Assembly (NCBI GenBank): GCA_963775695.1
Contig: CAVZJU010000002.1
Coordinates: 62,001-126,000 of the forward strand
Origin: DATBLE01 sp963775695
GTDB taxonomy: Bacteria; Actinomycetota; Thermoleophilia; Gaiellales; Gaiellaceae
DNA length: 64,000 bases
Direction: 5' to 3'
The position numbers were made by a program, and so were the translations under genes. Under the pieces are notes generated by a model, which worked only from the letters and a program-made list of their open reading frames with translations, made no database searches and was not told the origin of the DNA. Below, one piece after another: positions 1-8,145 of this stretch; position 1 is the first letter of the stretch; each line of letters opens with the position of its first letter.

Positions 1-1
1 C

Positions 2-292
2 CGGTTCCGCACTCACTACTTCCCGTTCACGGAGCCGTCGATGGAGCCCGACGTCTCGTGCGGGATCTGCGACGGCGCCGGCTGCCGCACCTGCAGGCAC
101 TCCGGCTGGCTCGAGATGGGCGGCTCCGGGATGGTCGACCCGCGCGTCTTCGCAAACGTCGGGGTCGACCCGGACGTCTGGTCCGGGTTCGCCTTCGGAT
201 GCGGCATCGAGCGTGTCGCCCAGCTCGAGTACGACATCCCGGACATCAGGCCGCTCTGGGACGGCGACCTGCGCGTCCTGGCGCAGTTCTGA
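2..292 (+). CDS. pheS: Phenylalanyl-tRNA synthetase alpha subunit, C-terminal fragment
   Basis: The window opens inside this gene, so only the last 96 codons are present. The alpha subunit carries the catalytic class II fold that charges tRNA-Phe as part of the cytoplasmic alpha2beta2 enzyme. Visible are the RFRTHYFPFTEPS strand of class II motif 2 type, a Cys-rich turn (CGICDGAGCRTC) and the motif 3 arginine in AFGCGIERVAQLEY, followed by the family's typical end IPDIRPLWDGDLRVL. The stop TGA overlaps the pheT start by one base, so the two subunits are translationally coupled. The missing part lies upstream of the window and nothing suggests the gene is broken. Confidence 0.97.
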   Translation, partial: RFRTHYFPFTEPSMEPDVSCGICDGAGCRTCRHSGWLEMGGSGMVDPRVFANVGVDPDVWSGFAFGCGIERVAQLEYDIPDIRPLWDGDLRVLAQF

Positions 293-2574
293 TGCGCGTT
301 CCCGTCTCCTGGCTCGCCGACTACGTCGAGCTCGAGATGCCGCTCGAGGAGCTCGCCTCGCGGCTCTCGATCTCGGCCGCGGAGGTCGAAGGCATCGAGC
401 GCCGCGGCGTGCCGGACACCGACGGGAACCTCGGCCGCTTCCTCGTCGGCAGGGTGGTGGAGGCGGCCAAGCACCCGAACGCCGACCGGCTCCAGCTCTG
501 CCGCGTCGACGTCGGCGAGCCGGAGCCGCGCCAGATCGTCTGCGGCGCCTGGAACTTCGGCGCCGGCGCGACGGTCGCGGTTGCCCTTCCCGGTGCCGTG
601 CTTCCGAACGGGCTCGAGCTGGAGCGCCGCAAGGTACGCGGTGAGCTCTCCGACGGCATGATCCTCGCCGAGGACGAGGTCGAGCTCGGCTCCGACCACT
701 CCGGGATCATGCTCCTCCCGGAGAGCGAGCCCGGGACACCGCTCTGCGACGTGCTCCCGCTGCGCGCCGACGTGCTCCTCGTGGAGCCGACCGGGAACCG
801 CCCCGACCTGCTCGCGGTGTACGGGCTCGCCCGGGAGGTCGCGGCGCTGTACGACCTCGAGCTGGCGCCGTTCCCCGGCCTCGAGCCCACGCGCGAAGGA
901 GACGAGCAGATCGACATCGAGATTGCCGACCTCGAAGGGTGCCCGCGCTACGTCGCGCGGCTCTTCCGCGAGGTGAAGGTCGGCCCGTCGCCCCTCTGGC
1001 TGAAGGCCCGGCTGGCGGCAGCCGGAATGCGGCCGATCTCGAACGTCGTCGACGTGACCAACTACGTGATGGCCGCGCTCGGGAACCCTTTGCACGCCTT
1101 CGACTTCGACCGCCTGCACGGCGGCAAAGTCATCGTGCGGCGGGCGTCGGCCGGCGAGACGCTGCGGACCCTGGACGGCGTCGACCGCAGGCTCGTGAGC
1201 GGCGACCTCGTGATCGCCGACGCGGGCCGGGCGGTTGCGCTCGCGGGGATCATGGGCGGCGAGGAGACGGAGATCGGCGACGAGACCACCACCGTCCTGC
1301 TGGAGGCCGCGAACTTCGAGCCGACCGGCATCTTCCGGAGCTCCGAGCGGCTGCGGCTCCGCACGGAGGGCTCGAACCGGTGGGAGAAGGGGGTCGATCC
1401 GCACCTCGCGCGGCCCGCCGCGGTCCTGGCCACGCAGCTGATCGTCGAGACCGCCGGGGCACGTTGGGTGGGGCACACCGACGTGCAGGGCGACCTCCCC
1501 GCCCGACCCGCGATCTCCTACCGCGCACCCCGCGCCGATGAGGTCATCGGCCTCGAAACGCCGGCCGACGACCAGCGCGCGCTTCTCGGCCGGCTCGGCT
1601 TCGAGTTGCGCGGCGAGGATGTGGTGACGCCGACCTGGCGCGCCCGCGACGTCCTTCGCGAGATCGACGTGGTCGAGGAGGTCGCGCGCTTCAGGATGGA
1701 CGACGTCCCGTTCACGCTTCCCGCCCGCCGTGCGATGTTCGGCGCGCTCACCCCGCTCCAGCGCCTCTCGCGCAGGGCCGCCGACGTGCTCGCCGGGCTC
1801 GGGCTCGCCGAGACGTACACGCCTTCGCTGAGGCCGGACGACCCCGACCCGAACGCCTGGCGTCTGCCCGAGCCGATCTCGGTGGAGCTCGCCGTCCTGC
1901 GCACCCGCCTGGTCCCGAGCCTCGTCGACGCAGTCCGCCGCAACGTCGAGCACGGCGTTCACTCGTTCGGCCTGTTCGAGCTCGCGCACGTGTACCCGCC
2001 GGGTGAGCCGTTGCCGGACGAGCGGCGGCACGTGGCGGCAATCGTCGAGGGCGGGTGGAGCCGGGCCAGAGGCGTGGTCGAGGCTCTCCACTCGGCGCTG
2101 CGCGTCGAGGGGCGGTTCGAGCGGGCTTCCGACGACCTGCTCCATCCGGGGAAGGCGGCATCGACCGGCGCCGGGATCGTGGGCGAGCTGCATCCGGCCC
2201 TGCTCGCCGGGGCGTGGGGCGTGTTCGAGCTCGACCTGGACGTGCTGCTCGAAGCGGCGCGCGAGCCGGTCTACGAGGACGTGATCAGCTACCCGCCGGC
2301 CCGCGAGGATCTCGCGTTCGCCGTCGCCGAGGAGGTGAGCGCCGGCGAGCTCGTCGAGGCAGCGCGGGCAGCCGTCGGCCCCGAGCTGCGGGAGATGCGG
2401 CCGTTCGACGTCTACCGGGGCGAGCAGGTGGGAGCCGGGCGCAAGTCGATCGCCTTCGGGGTCACGTTCCAGTCGGCCGAGCGGACGCTCTCGGACGAGG
2501 ACGCGGCCAAGCTGCGTGCGCTGATCGTGCAGGCGCTCGCGGAGCGGTTCGGCGCGGAGCTGCGCGGAGGATGA
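292..2574 (+). CDS. pheT: Phenylalanyl-tRNA synthetase beta subunit
   Basis: The beta subunit of the alpha2beta2 enzyme edits mischarged Tyr-tRNA-Phe and binds the tRNA. The protein is 760 aa, close to the usual 780-800. In order: an EMAP/tRNA-binding domain around residues 40-150 (GRVVEAAKHPNADRLQLCRV), the B3/B4 editing region from about residue 230 (ISNVVDVTNYVM), the B5 domain in the middle, a pseudo-catalytic core, and a C-terminal anticodon-binding FDX-ACB domain from about residue 660 (YPPAREDLAFAV). I chose ATG at 292 because it overlaps the pheS stop and gives the family's N-terminus MRVPVSWLADYVEL. The stop in turn overlaps the ATG of the next gene. Confidence 0.97.
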   Translation: MRVPVSWLADYVELEMPLEELASRLSISAAEVEGIERRGVPDTDGNLGRFLVGRVVEAAKHPNADRLQLCRVDVGEPEPRQIVCGAWNFGAGATVAVALPGAVLPNGLELERRKVRGELSDGMILAEDEVELGSDHSGIMLLPESEPGTPLCDVLPLRADVLLVEPTGNRPDLLAVYGLAREVAALYDLELAPFPGLEPTREGDEQIDIEIADLEGCPRYVARLFREVKVGPSPLWLKARLAAAGMRPISNVVDVTNYVMAALGNPLHAFDFDRLHGGKVIVRRASAGETLRTLDGVDRRLVSGDLVIADAGRAVALAGIMGGEETEIGDETTTVLLEAANFEPTGIFRSSERLRLRTEGSNRWEKGVDPHLARPAAVLATQLIVETAGARWVGHTDVQGDLPARPAISYRAPRADEVIGLETPADDQRALLGRLGFELRGEDVVTPTWRARDVLREIDVVEEVARFRMDDVPFTLPARRAMFGALTPLQRLSRRAADVLAGLGLAETYTPSLRPDDPDPNAWRLPEPISVELAVLRTRLVPSLVDAVRRNVEHGVHSFGLFELAHVYPPGEPLPDERRHVAAIVEGGWSRARGVVEALHSALRVEGRFERASDDLLHPGKAASTGAGIVGELHPALLAGAWGVFELDLDVLLEAAREPVYEDVISYPPAREDLAFAVAEEVSAGELVEAARAAVGPELREMRPFDVYRGEQVGAGRKSIAFGVTFQSAERTLSDEDAAKLRALIVQALAERFGAELRGG

Positions 2575-3287
2575 ATCCGGTCCGGCGGAAGCTGCGTATC
2601 GATCGGGCGATGGGGATGCGAGTCGTACTAGGCGCCGCCACCGTCGCCGCCGTGCTCGGCGCGGCGGGCGGTGCCGACGCCCAGAGCCAGACGCTGACGG
2701 GCGTCGTCGGCCCCGGGTTCACGATCAGGCTGACCGATTCGACGGGCGCCGCGGTCAAGCATCTCGACCCCGGCACCTACACGATCCAGGTCCAGGACCT
2801 GTCCGACCAGCACAACTTCCACCTGACCGGGCCCGGCGTCGACCAGGCCACCGACGTGGAGACGACCGGGACGGTCACCTGGACCGTGACGTTCACCGAC
2901 GGCTCGTACCACTTCCAGTGCGATCCGCACCACACGACGATGTTCGGGAACTTCACGGTCGGCAACGCGCCGCCGCCGCCGGCGCCCAAGCCGCCGGCGG
3001 CCAAGCCCACACAGCTGGCGGCTTCGGTCGGGCCGGGCAAGCGCATCGCGCTCACGCGCCTCGGTGCCAAGCTGCGGGTCGCCTCCCTTTCGGCGGGTGC
3101 CGTCGTCATCCGCGTCGGCGACCGCTCGGCGACCGACAACTTCCACCTGATCGGGCCGGGCGTCAACCGCGCAACGACCAAGGCCGGCAAGACGACCGTG
3201 ACGTGGCGGCTGACGCTCAAGCGCGGGCTCTACGCCTATCGCTCCGACGCGACTCCGAGCCTCAAGGGCTCGCTCCGCGTGCGCTAG
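2571..3287 (+). CDS. Exported protein with two cupredoxin-like domains, the second degenerate
   Basis: A 238-aa protein with a basic start, a hydrophobic stretch at about residues 17-35 and an AQA-type cleavage region, so probably secreted. Domain 1 (about 40-130) has a plastocyanin-like copper site: HNFHL at 81-85, then FQCDPHHTTM at 115-124, supplying His, Cys, His and Met. A Pro/Ala/Lys linker (133-146) leads to domain 2 (about 147-238), which repeats the fold (DNFHLIGPGVNRAT) but has YRSDATPS where the Cys and His ligands should be. Domain 2 therefore probably binds no type 1 copper. The ATG overlaps the pheT stop; a second in-frame ATG at 2610 could be the true start. A role in electron transfer or copper handling is inferred. 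Confidence 0.8.
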   Translation: MNPVRRKLRIDRAMGMRVVLGAATVAAVLGAAGGADAQSQTLTGVVGPGFTIRLTDSTGAAVKHLDPGTYTIQVQDLSDQHNFHLTGPGVDQATDVETTGTVTWTVTFTDGSYHFQCDPHHTTMFGNFTVGNAPPPPAPKPPAAKPTQLAASVGPGKRIALTRLGAKLRVASLSAGAVVIRVGDRSATDNFHLIGPGVNRATTKAGKTTVTWRLTLKRGLYAYRSDATPSLKGSLRVR

Positions 3288-3469
3288 CGCGAGCGTCGGC
3301 GCACGATCGCGACGAGCGCACCTGCTGCAAGCACGGCTCCGGCCACATAGGGCAGCTTCCGCTTCAGCTCGTCGACCTCCGTGCGCAGGCCCTGCAATGC
3401 GTTGCCGAGCTGCTCGCGCTCTGCGGCGATCTCCTGCCTCAGCTGGTCGGTCGAGCTAGGCGGAGGCAC
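3284..3469 (-). CDS. Small membrane protein resembling DUF3618 family
   Basis: 61 aa: an N-terminal amphipathic helix with the D-x-L-R-x-E-I-x-x-x-R-x-x-L pattern seen in DUF3618 proteins (DQLRQEIAAEREQLGNAL), then a single membrane helix (VAGAVLAAGALVAIV) and a basic tail RRRSR. The start overlaps the end of the holin-X-like gene upstream by 14 bases, so the two form a pair. Proteins of this type commonly accompany holin-X-like proteins in actinobacterial envelope gene pairs; the biochemical role is unknown. The 3' end touches the end of the cupredoxin gene on the other strand. Confidence 0.65.
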   Translation of the reverse strand: MPPPSSTDQLRQEIAAEREQLGNALQGLRTEVDELKRKLPYVAGAVLAAGALVAIVRRRSR

Positions 3470-3854
3470 GCGACCTCACGGTCTCTCCCGTCAGGCGGAC
3501 TTCCTCGATCGCGGCCTCGGGAACCGGCGGTGACCCGGCGCGGATCGAGCGGCTGGCGACGAGCAGCAGGACGACGATGATCAGGAGCAGCACCCCGCCG
3601 ACGATCAGGAGCGCCGCCCACCAGGGCACCACGAGCGCGAGACCCGCAGCGCCGCCCGCGAGCAGGAAGCCGATCGCGTACACCAGCAGGACGAGCGCGA
3701 GCCCGGCCAGGCCGGCGCCGATGCCGATCTTGACGAGCTTCTGCTTGATCTCGGCCTGGGCGAGTTGGGCCTGTAGGCGGTACACCGACTTCGCCCGCCC
3801 GACGACCTCCTTGGCGCTCCCCACCAGCCCGCGCCTTGCCTGTGTAGCAGACAC
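3456..3854 (-). CDS. Putative actinobacterial holin-X / phage-holin superfamily III protein
   Basis: 132 aa. The first 45 residues form a charged helix (SAKEVVGRAKSVYRLQAQL), followed by two long hydrophobic helices (about 46-75 and 80-103, the latter ending LLLIIVVLLLVASR) and a polar C-terminal tail. This layout and the AQAEIKQKL segment before the first membrane helix match the putative actinobacterial holin-X family (PF07332 type). Despite the name these proteins are chromosomal and usually unlinked to phage; I see no phage gene nearby. It is the first gene of a two-gene unit with the small DUF3618-like protein. Confidence 0.7.
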   Translation of the reverse strand: MSATQARRGLVGSAKEVVGRAKSVYRLQAQLAQAEIKQKLVKIGIGAGLAGLALVLLVYAIGFLLAGGAAGLALVVPWWAALLIVGGVLLLIIVVLLLVASRSIRAGSPPVPEAAIEEVRLTGETVRSRASA

Positions 3855-3913
3855 GCCCGGGACCTTACCGAAGGCTTGGGTCCCCCAAACCTCGGCGACT
3901 CAGGGCCGCGCGC

Positions 3914-4594
3914 TCAGACGGCCTTGCCGCCGACGTACCAGACCGGCCCCTGGGTGCCGACCGGCTTGCTGTCGGACAGCACGCGCAGGATGCTCAGTGT
4001 CCCACGGATGCCGCGCTCGTCGAGGCGCGCCAGGCTTCTCCGGGTCATCCCCGGTGAGGCCCCGTAGCCGAACGTCCGGGCGCAACGGAACCGGAACCCG
4101 GTGGCCGGGCCGTAACGGAGCGGATTGATCGGCGCGAGGGCCAGTGCCGCGGGATCCAGGTGGTCGCTCGAGGTCAGATCGAGCTGCGCGTACAGGTCGC
4201 TCCAGTCCTCCGGCAGGCTCGCGGTCAGCGCGGCCCACGTCTCCGCGAGCGGCACCTCCTCCGCCGCCGGAGCGGCGCGCAGATGGGCGGCCGGAGCGAT
4301 TTCGTCGGCCCCGACCAGCTCGAGTGTGCCGCGGATCCGCTCGAGGTCCAGACGCCGAAGGGCACGTGCGACCGCCGCGGGCGAGCTCCCGTGACCGCCG
4401 CGTGCAGCCTCGAACCTGAGCGTCTCGCCGGCGCGTCCGGGAGCGAGTGGACCGAGCAGCGCCGCGGCCCTGTCGAGCCGCTGCGGATTCGTCGGCGTCA
4501 GCCCCAATCGGACGTGCGCCCAGCCGCTCGGCAGCTTCGCCTGGATCATTCGCCACTGGCGGCCGAGCGAGACGACGGGCACGCCGCGCAGCAT
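3914..4594 (-). CDS. Unknown protein built of two copies of an ~80-residue domain
   Basis: 226 aa with no signal peptide or membrane helix. I do not recognise a family. Two internal repeats are visible: about residues 20-95 and 128-208. Both contain LP-x-x-W, a LDxAAxxLxPxxPxRxG-like segment, an (F)RxAR-x-x-G-x-x-SP segment, and R-x-L-x-RLD-x-x-x-IRGTL at the end. The short linker between them is Ala/Glu-rich. The gene diverges from the 2-oxoacid dehydrogenase operon 14 bases away, so it may share a promoter region with it. The repeated Arg and aromatic positions suggest a small folded domain, but function cannot be assigned. Confidence 0.6.
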   Translation of the reverse strand: MLRGVPVVSLGRQWRMIQAKLPSGWAHVRLGLTPTNPQRLDRAAALLGPLAPGRAGETLRFEAARGGHGSSPAAVARALRRLDLERIRGTLELVGADEIAPAAHLRAAPAAEEVPLAETWAALTASLPEDWSDLYAQLDLTSSDHLDPAALALAPINPLRYGPATGFRFRCARTFGYGASPGMTRRSLARLDERGIRGTLSILRVLSDSKPVGTQGPVWYVGGKAV

Positions 4595-4599
4595 AGACT
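4594..4599 (+). promoter_or_regulatory. -10-like hexamer TAGACT of a probable leaderless promoter (E1 alpha gene)
   Basis: TAGACT ends 9 bases before the GTG start and there is no Shine-Dalgarno sequence in the gap. With transcription starting about 7 bases after a -10 box, the mRNA would begin at or next to the start codon. The same arrangement recurs at many genes in this window. Confidence 0.4.
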
Positions 4600-4608
4600 C
4601 AGGTCACC

Positions 4609-5583
4609 GTGGCCAAGGTCGAGAGCAAGCGGGGAACGCTCTCCGAGGAACGCCTGCGCGACTTCCTCAGAGAGATGCTCCTCATCCGGCACGTCGAGGA
4701 GAAGGTCGAGGAGCGGTTCCGCGCCGGAGAGCTGCCGGGCTTCCTCCACGTCGCGATCGGCCAGGAGTCGGTCGCGGTCGGCGTCTGCCAGGCGATGGAG
4801 GACGGCGACGTCTTCGCTTCGACACACCGCGCCCACGCGCACACGCTCGCGCGCGGCACTCATCCGAACGAGCTGATGGCGGAGCTCTACGGGAAGATCG
4901 AGGGCTGCTCGCACGGCTACGGCGGCTCGATGCACCTCTACGACGTGGAGCGCGGGAACCTCGGCGCGAACGCGGTCGTCGGCGGCGGCCTCCCGGCGAT
5001 CACCGGGGCCGCGCTGGCGTTCAAGCTGCGCGGCGAGCCCCGCGTCTCCGTCGCCTTCTTCGGCGACGGCGCCACCAACATCGGCACGTTCCACGAGTCG
5101 CTCAACCTCGCGTCGCTGTGGAAGGTGCCCGCCGTCTTCGTCCTCGAGAACAACCACTGGGCCGAGTCGACGCCGGCCAAGCAGCAGCTGCCGATCTCCG
5201 ACCTGGAGAAGCGCGCGGTCGCCTATGGGATGCACTCGGCCAAGGTCGACGGGCAGGACGTCGAGGCCGTGTTCAAGGCAGCCCGGCGCGCGCTCGACTA
5301 CGCCCGGAGCGGGAAGGGGCCTGTCTTCCTCGTCTGCGAGACGTACCGGCTCGTCGGACACTTCGTCGGCGACGCGCAGGTGTACCGGCCGAAGGGCGAG
5401 CAGGCCGAGCTCCGGGAGACCCAGGACCCGATCACGAAGCTGCGCGAGAAGCTGGGTCTGTCGGACGACGAGTTCGAGGGGATGGATGCCGAGGCGCTCG
5501 GGATCGCGGAGGCGGCGGTCGAGTTCGCGAAAGGGGGCACCGATCCCAGACCTGAAGACGCCTTGAAGAACGTGTACGCCTGA
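4609..5583 (+). CDS. pdhA: 2-oxoacid (pyruvate/acetoin type) dehydrogenase E1 component, alpha subunit
   Basis: Thiamine-diphosphate enzyme subunit that decarboxylates the 2-oxoacid and passes the acyl group to E2 lipoate. 324 aa, the short form typical of acetoin dehydrogenase and many alpha2beta2 pyruvate dehydrogenases. The ThDP motif starts GDGATN near residue 152 and closes with LENNHW about 28 residues later; HRAHAHTLARG and GCSHGYGGSMH are active-site segments of the family. Start is GTG with TAGACT 9 bases upstream. The stop overlaps the ATG of the beta subunit. Substrate (pyruvate, acetoin or branched-chain) cannot be settled from sequence alone; the N-terminus and length favour the acetoin/pyruvate group. 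Confidence 0.88.
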   Translation: MAKVESKRGTLSEERLRDFLREMLLIRHVEEKVEERFRAGELPGFLHVAIGQESVAVGVCQAMEDGDVFASTHRAHAHTLARGTHPNELMAELYGKIEGCSHGYGGSMHLYDVERGNLGANAVVGGGLPAITGAALAFKLRGEPRVSVAFFGDGATNIGTFHESLNLASLWKVPAVFVLENNHWAESTPAKQQLPISDLEKRAVAYGMHSAKVDGQDVEAVFKAARRALDYARSGKGPVFLVCETYRLVGHFVGDAQVYRPKGEQAELRETQDPITKLREKLGLSDDEFEGMDAEALGIAEAAVEFAKGGTDPRPEDALKNVYA

Positions 5584-6566
5584 TGCCTGAGCTGACCTAC
5601 CGCGAGGCCGTCCGCGACGCTCTCTCGCGCGCCATGCGCGACGACGACGACGTCTTCATCATGGGCGAGGACATCGCCGAGATGGGCGGCTCGATGGGCG
5701 TCACCCAGGGGATGCTCGCCGAGTTCGGGCCCGACCGCGTGCGCAACACGCCGATCTCCGAGATGGCGCTCGTCGGAGCCGGGATCGGCGCCGCGATGCA
5801 GGGGATGAGGCCGGTGGTCGAGATCATGTACGAGGACTTCACCACCCTCGCGATGGAGCAGATCGTCAACCAGGCGGCCAAGCATCGGTACATGTCCGGC
5901 GGACAGGTGAAGGTGCCGCTGACGATCCGGACGCAGGGTGGCGCCGGCTGGTCGCCCGGCGCGCAGCACGCGCAGCAGCTCGAGGCCTGGTTCGTTCACG
6001 TCCCGGGGCTGAAGGTCGTCTTCGCCTCGACGCCGTCGGACGTCCGCGGCCTGCTCTGGTCGTCGATCTACGACGACAACACTGTCCTCTTCTTCGAGCA
6101 CCGGACGCTCTACCCGATCAAGGAGGACGTGTCCGAGGAGCTCGAGCCGATCCCCCTCGGCCGCGCCCGTGTGCATCGCGAGGGCGAGGACGTGACCGTG
6201 ATCGCCACCGGCAGGCTCGTGCACGAGGCGCTGACCGCCGCGGCGGAGGTGGAGAAGGAGGGCGTCTCGGTCGAGGTCGTCGACCCCCGCACGCTCCAGC
6301 CCCTGGACGAGGACACGCTCGTCGCGTCCGTGAAGAAGACGAACCGGTGCGTGGTCGCGCACGAGGCGGTCGTCCGCGGCGGGTTCGGCGCAGAGGTGGC
6401 CGCGGTGGTCCAGCACCAGGCGTTCGACTGGCTGGACGCGCCGATCGAGCGCGTCGGTTCCAAGTTCACGCCGATCCCGTTCGCGCCGGTGATGGAGAAC
6501 TTCGTCGTCCCGGACGCCGCCGACGTGCTGGAGGCGATCCACAGGACGGTGCAACGCGATGGCTGA
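5583..6566 (+). CDS. pdhB: 2-oxoacid dehydrogenase E1 component, beta subunit
   Basis: 327 aa, the usual length. It pairs with the alpha subunit to complete the ThDP active site. Family hallmarks: GEDIAEMGGSMGVTQGM near residue 26, NTPISEMALVGAGIGAAM, the acidic YEDFTT segment, QGGAGWSPGAQHAQ and the C-terminal transketolase-like domain with VVDPRTLQPLDEDTL. It overlaps the alpha gene by one base and the E2 gene by eight, so the three are one transcription and translation unit. Confidence 0.9.
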   Translation: MPELTYREAVRDALSRAMRDDDDVFIMGEDIAEMGGSMGVTQGMLAEFGPDRVRNTPISEMALVGAGIGAAMQGMRPVVEIMYEDFTTLAMEQIVNQAAKHRYMSGGQVKVPLTIRTQGGAGWSPGAQHAQQLEAWFVHVPGLKVVFASTPSDVRGLLWSSIYDDNTVLFFEHRTLYPIKEDVSEELEPIPLGRARVHREGEDVTVIATGRLVHEALTAAAEVEKEGVSVEVVDPRTLQPLDEDTLVASVKKTNRCVVAHEAVVRGGFGAEVAAVVQHQAFDWLDAPIERVGSKFTPIPFAPVMENFVVPDAADVLEAIHRTVQRDG

Positions 6567-7797
6567 TCAGGTCACGCTGCCCAGGCTCGGCCAGGGCATG
6601 GAGTCGGGGACGATCGTCCGCTGGCTGAAATCGGAGGGCGATCGGGTGCAGAAGGGCGAGCCGCTGTACGAGCTCGACACCGACAAGGTCACGCAGGAGG
6701 TGGAGGCCGACGTCGGCGGCGTCCTCTTGAAGATCCTCGTCAACGAGGGCGAGGTGCCGGTCGGGACGCCCGTCGCGTTCCTGGGGGAGGCCGGGGAGGA
6801 CCTGCCGGAGGTCGAGGCGGCCGCAGAGCCCGAGGCGGTCTCTGCGGCGACAGGCCCCGAGCAGGCGCAGCGCGCCCCGGAGCGGCCCGATGGATCTGCC
6901 CCTTCGCAGGCCGTGCCGGAGGTCGAGGCGCAAGAGGCGGTTGCTGCCGACGGCGGCCGCATCAAGGCCTCGCCCCTGGCTCGCCGGATCGCCCGCGAGC
7001 GAGGGATCGACCTGGCCTCCGTGAGCGGCACCGGGCCCGAGGGCCGCATCGTCGCCGAGGACGTCGAGCGGGCGGACGTCGCCGGGCCGCGGAGAGCGCC
7101 GGCGCGGCCGGCCGGGGCGGGCGAGGTCGAGCGCGTCGAGCTGACCTCGCTGCGCAGGACCGTCGGGCGGCGGATGACCGAGGCGTGGGCGGCGCCCGCT
7201 TTCCAGATCGTCATGTCCGCGGACATGACCCGCGCGCAGCAGCTGCGCGCGCGCCTGGTCGAGCGGCACCCGGACGAGCGCCCGACCGTGACCGATGTGC
7301 TCACCAAGGTCTGCGCCGCGGCGCTGATGCGCCACCGGGCCGTCAACGCGCTCTACGCGGGCGACGCCGTCGAGCTGCATCCGTCCGCGAACATCGGCAT
7401 CGCCGTCGCCACCGACCGCGGCCTGCTCGTCCCGGTCATCCCCCGCTGCGAGGCGCTGACGGTCGCCGGGATCGCCGCTGCCCGCGCCGACCTCGTCGCC
7501 CGAGCGCGCGACGGCAAGCTGCAGGCCGCCGATCTCGAGGGCGGCACCTTCACCATCTCCAATCTCGGCATGTACGGGGTGGAGCAGTTCGTCGCCGTGC
7601 TCAACCCACCCCAGGCGGCGATCCTGGCAGTCGGGGCGATCGAGGACCGCCCGGTCGCCCGCGACGGCGAGGTCGTCGCCCGGCCGACGATGACGTTGAC
7701 CCTCACCTGCGACCACCGCACGATCGACGGCGCAACCGCGGCCGACTTCCTCCGGACGGTCAAGGAGTTCCTGGAGGAGCCGGGCCTGGCGCTGTAG
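6559..7797 (+). CDS. pdhC: Dihydrolipoamide acyltransferase (E2) of the 2-oxoacid dehydrogenase complex
   Basis: 412 aa. Residues 1-78 are a single lipoyl domain with the lipoylated Lys43 in ELDTDKVTQEVEAD. An Ala/Glu/Pro-rich linker follows, then a peripheral-subunit-binding domain at about 134-170 (SPLARRIARERGIDL, GPEGRIVAEDV), a second flexible linker, and the catalytic domain ending with the CDHRTIDGATAADFL active-site segment near residue 384, where His and Asp act in acyl transfer to CoA. The matching E3 (lpdA) is not adjacent but lies about 4.4 kb downstream, so all parts of the complex are encoded in this neighbourhood. Confidence 0.9.
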   Translation: MADQVTLPRLGQGMESGTIVRWLKSEGDRVQKGEPLYELDTDKVTQEVEADVGGVLLKILVNEGEVPVGTPVAFLGEAGEDLPEVEAAAEPEAVSAATGPEQAQRAPERPDGSAPSQAVPEVEAQEAVAADGGRIKASPLARRIARERGIDLASVSGTGPEGRIVAEDVERADVAGPRRAPARPAGAGEVERVELTSLRRTVGRRMTEAWAAPAFQIVMSADMTRAQQLRARLVERHPDERPTVTDVLTKVCAAALMRHRAVNALYAGDAVELHPSANIGIAVATDRGLLVPVIPRCEALTVAGIAAARADLVARARDGKLQAADLEGGTFTISNLGMYGVEQFVAVLNPPQAAILAVGAIEDRPVARDGEVVARPTMTLTLTCDHRTIDGATAADFLRTVKEFLEEPGLAL

Positions 7798-7809
7798 AAA
7801 CGTGACCGC

Positions 7810-8145
7810 ATGAGCGTCTGGTACCGCGTGCGGGACATGGCCGCCGCGCTGGCGTTCTACCGGGACGTGCTCGGGTTCGAGGAGCGCTACGCGGACGAGG
7901 ACGGCCGCTGGGCGCGGCTGCGGCGGGACGACATGGAGATCGCGCTCTGGGAGGCGCAGGGCGACGAGGGCGGCGTCGCCTCGATCGCGGTTCCCGACCT
8001 GCGCGCGGAGGTCGACCGGCTGCGCGACCGCGGCGTCGAGGTCGGCGTCATCCTCGAGCTGCACGGCCAGCTGCGGATCGTCGACGTCTTCGACCCGGAC
8101 GGCAATCGAATCCAACTCACGGAGGAAGTCGAACAACAGACATGA
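7810..8145 (+). CDS. VOC-superfamily (glyoxalase/dioxygenase-like) protein
   Basis: 111 aa, one bab-bbb module pair of the vicinal-oxygen-chelate fold: WYRVRDMAAALAFYRDVLGFEE at the N-terminus and DVFDPDGNRIQLTEE at the C-terminus, where the final Glu is the usual metal ligand. It probably acts as a dimer. Substrate is not predictable. It follows the E2 gene by 12 bases and its stop overlaps the ATG of the acetyltransferase gene, so it probably belongs to the same operon. The second metal-binding position typical of glyoxalase I is not obvious. Confidence 0.72.
   Translation: MSVWYRVRDMAAALAFYRDVLGFEERYADEDGRWARLRRDDMEIALWEAQGDEGGVASIAVPDLRAEVDRLRDRGVEVGVILELHGQLRIVDVFDPDGNRIQLTEEVEQQT

Noticed and set aside
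16..2193. A 725-codon open frame on the minus strand opposite pheT
   Set aside because: It mirrors the high GC3 of pheT; composition is Arg/Pro/Asp-rich without any domain, and pheT is certain. The same holds for long minus-strand frames opposite the cyclase (9830-12184), the MMPL gene (27547-29826) and dnaE (15770-17668).
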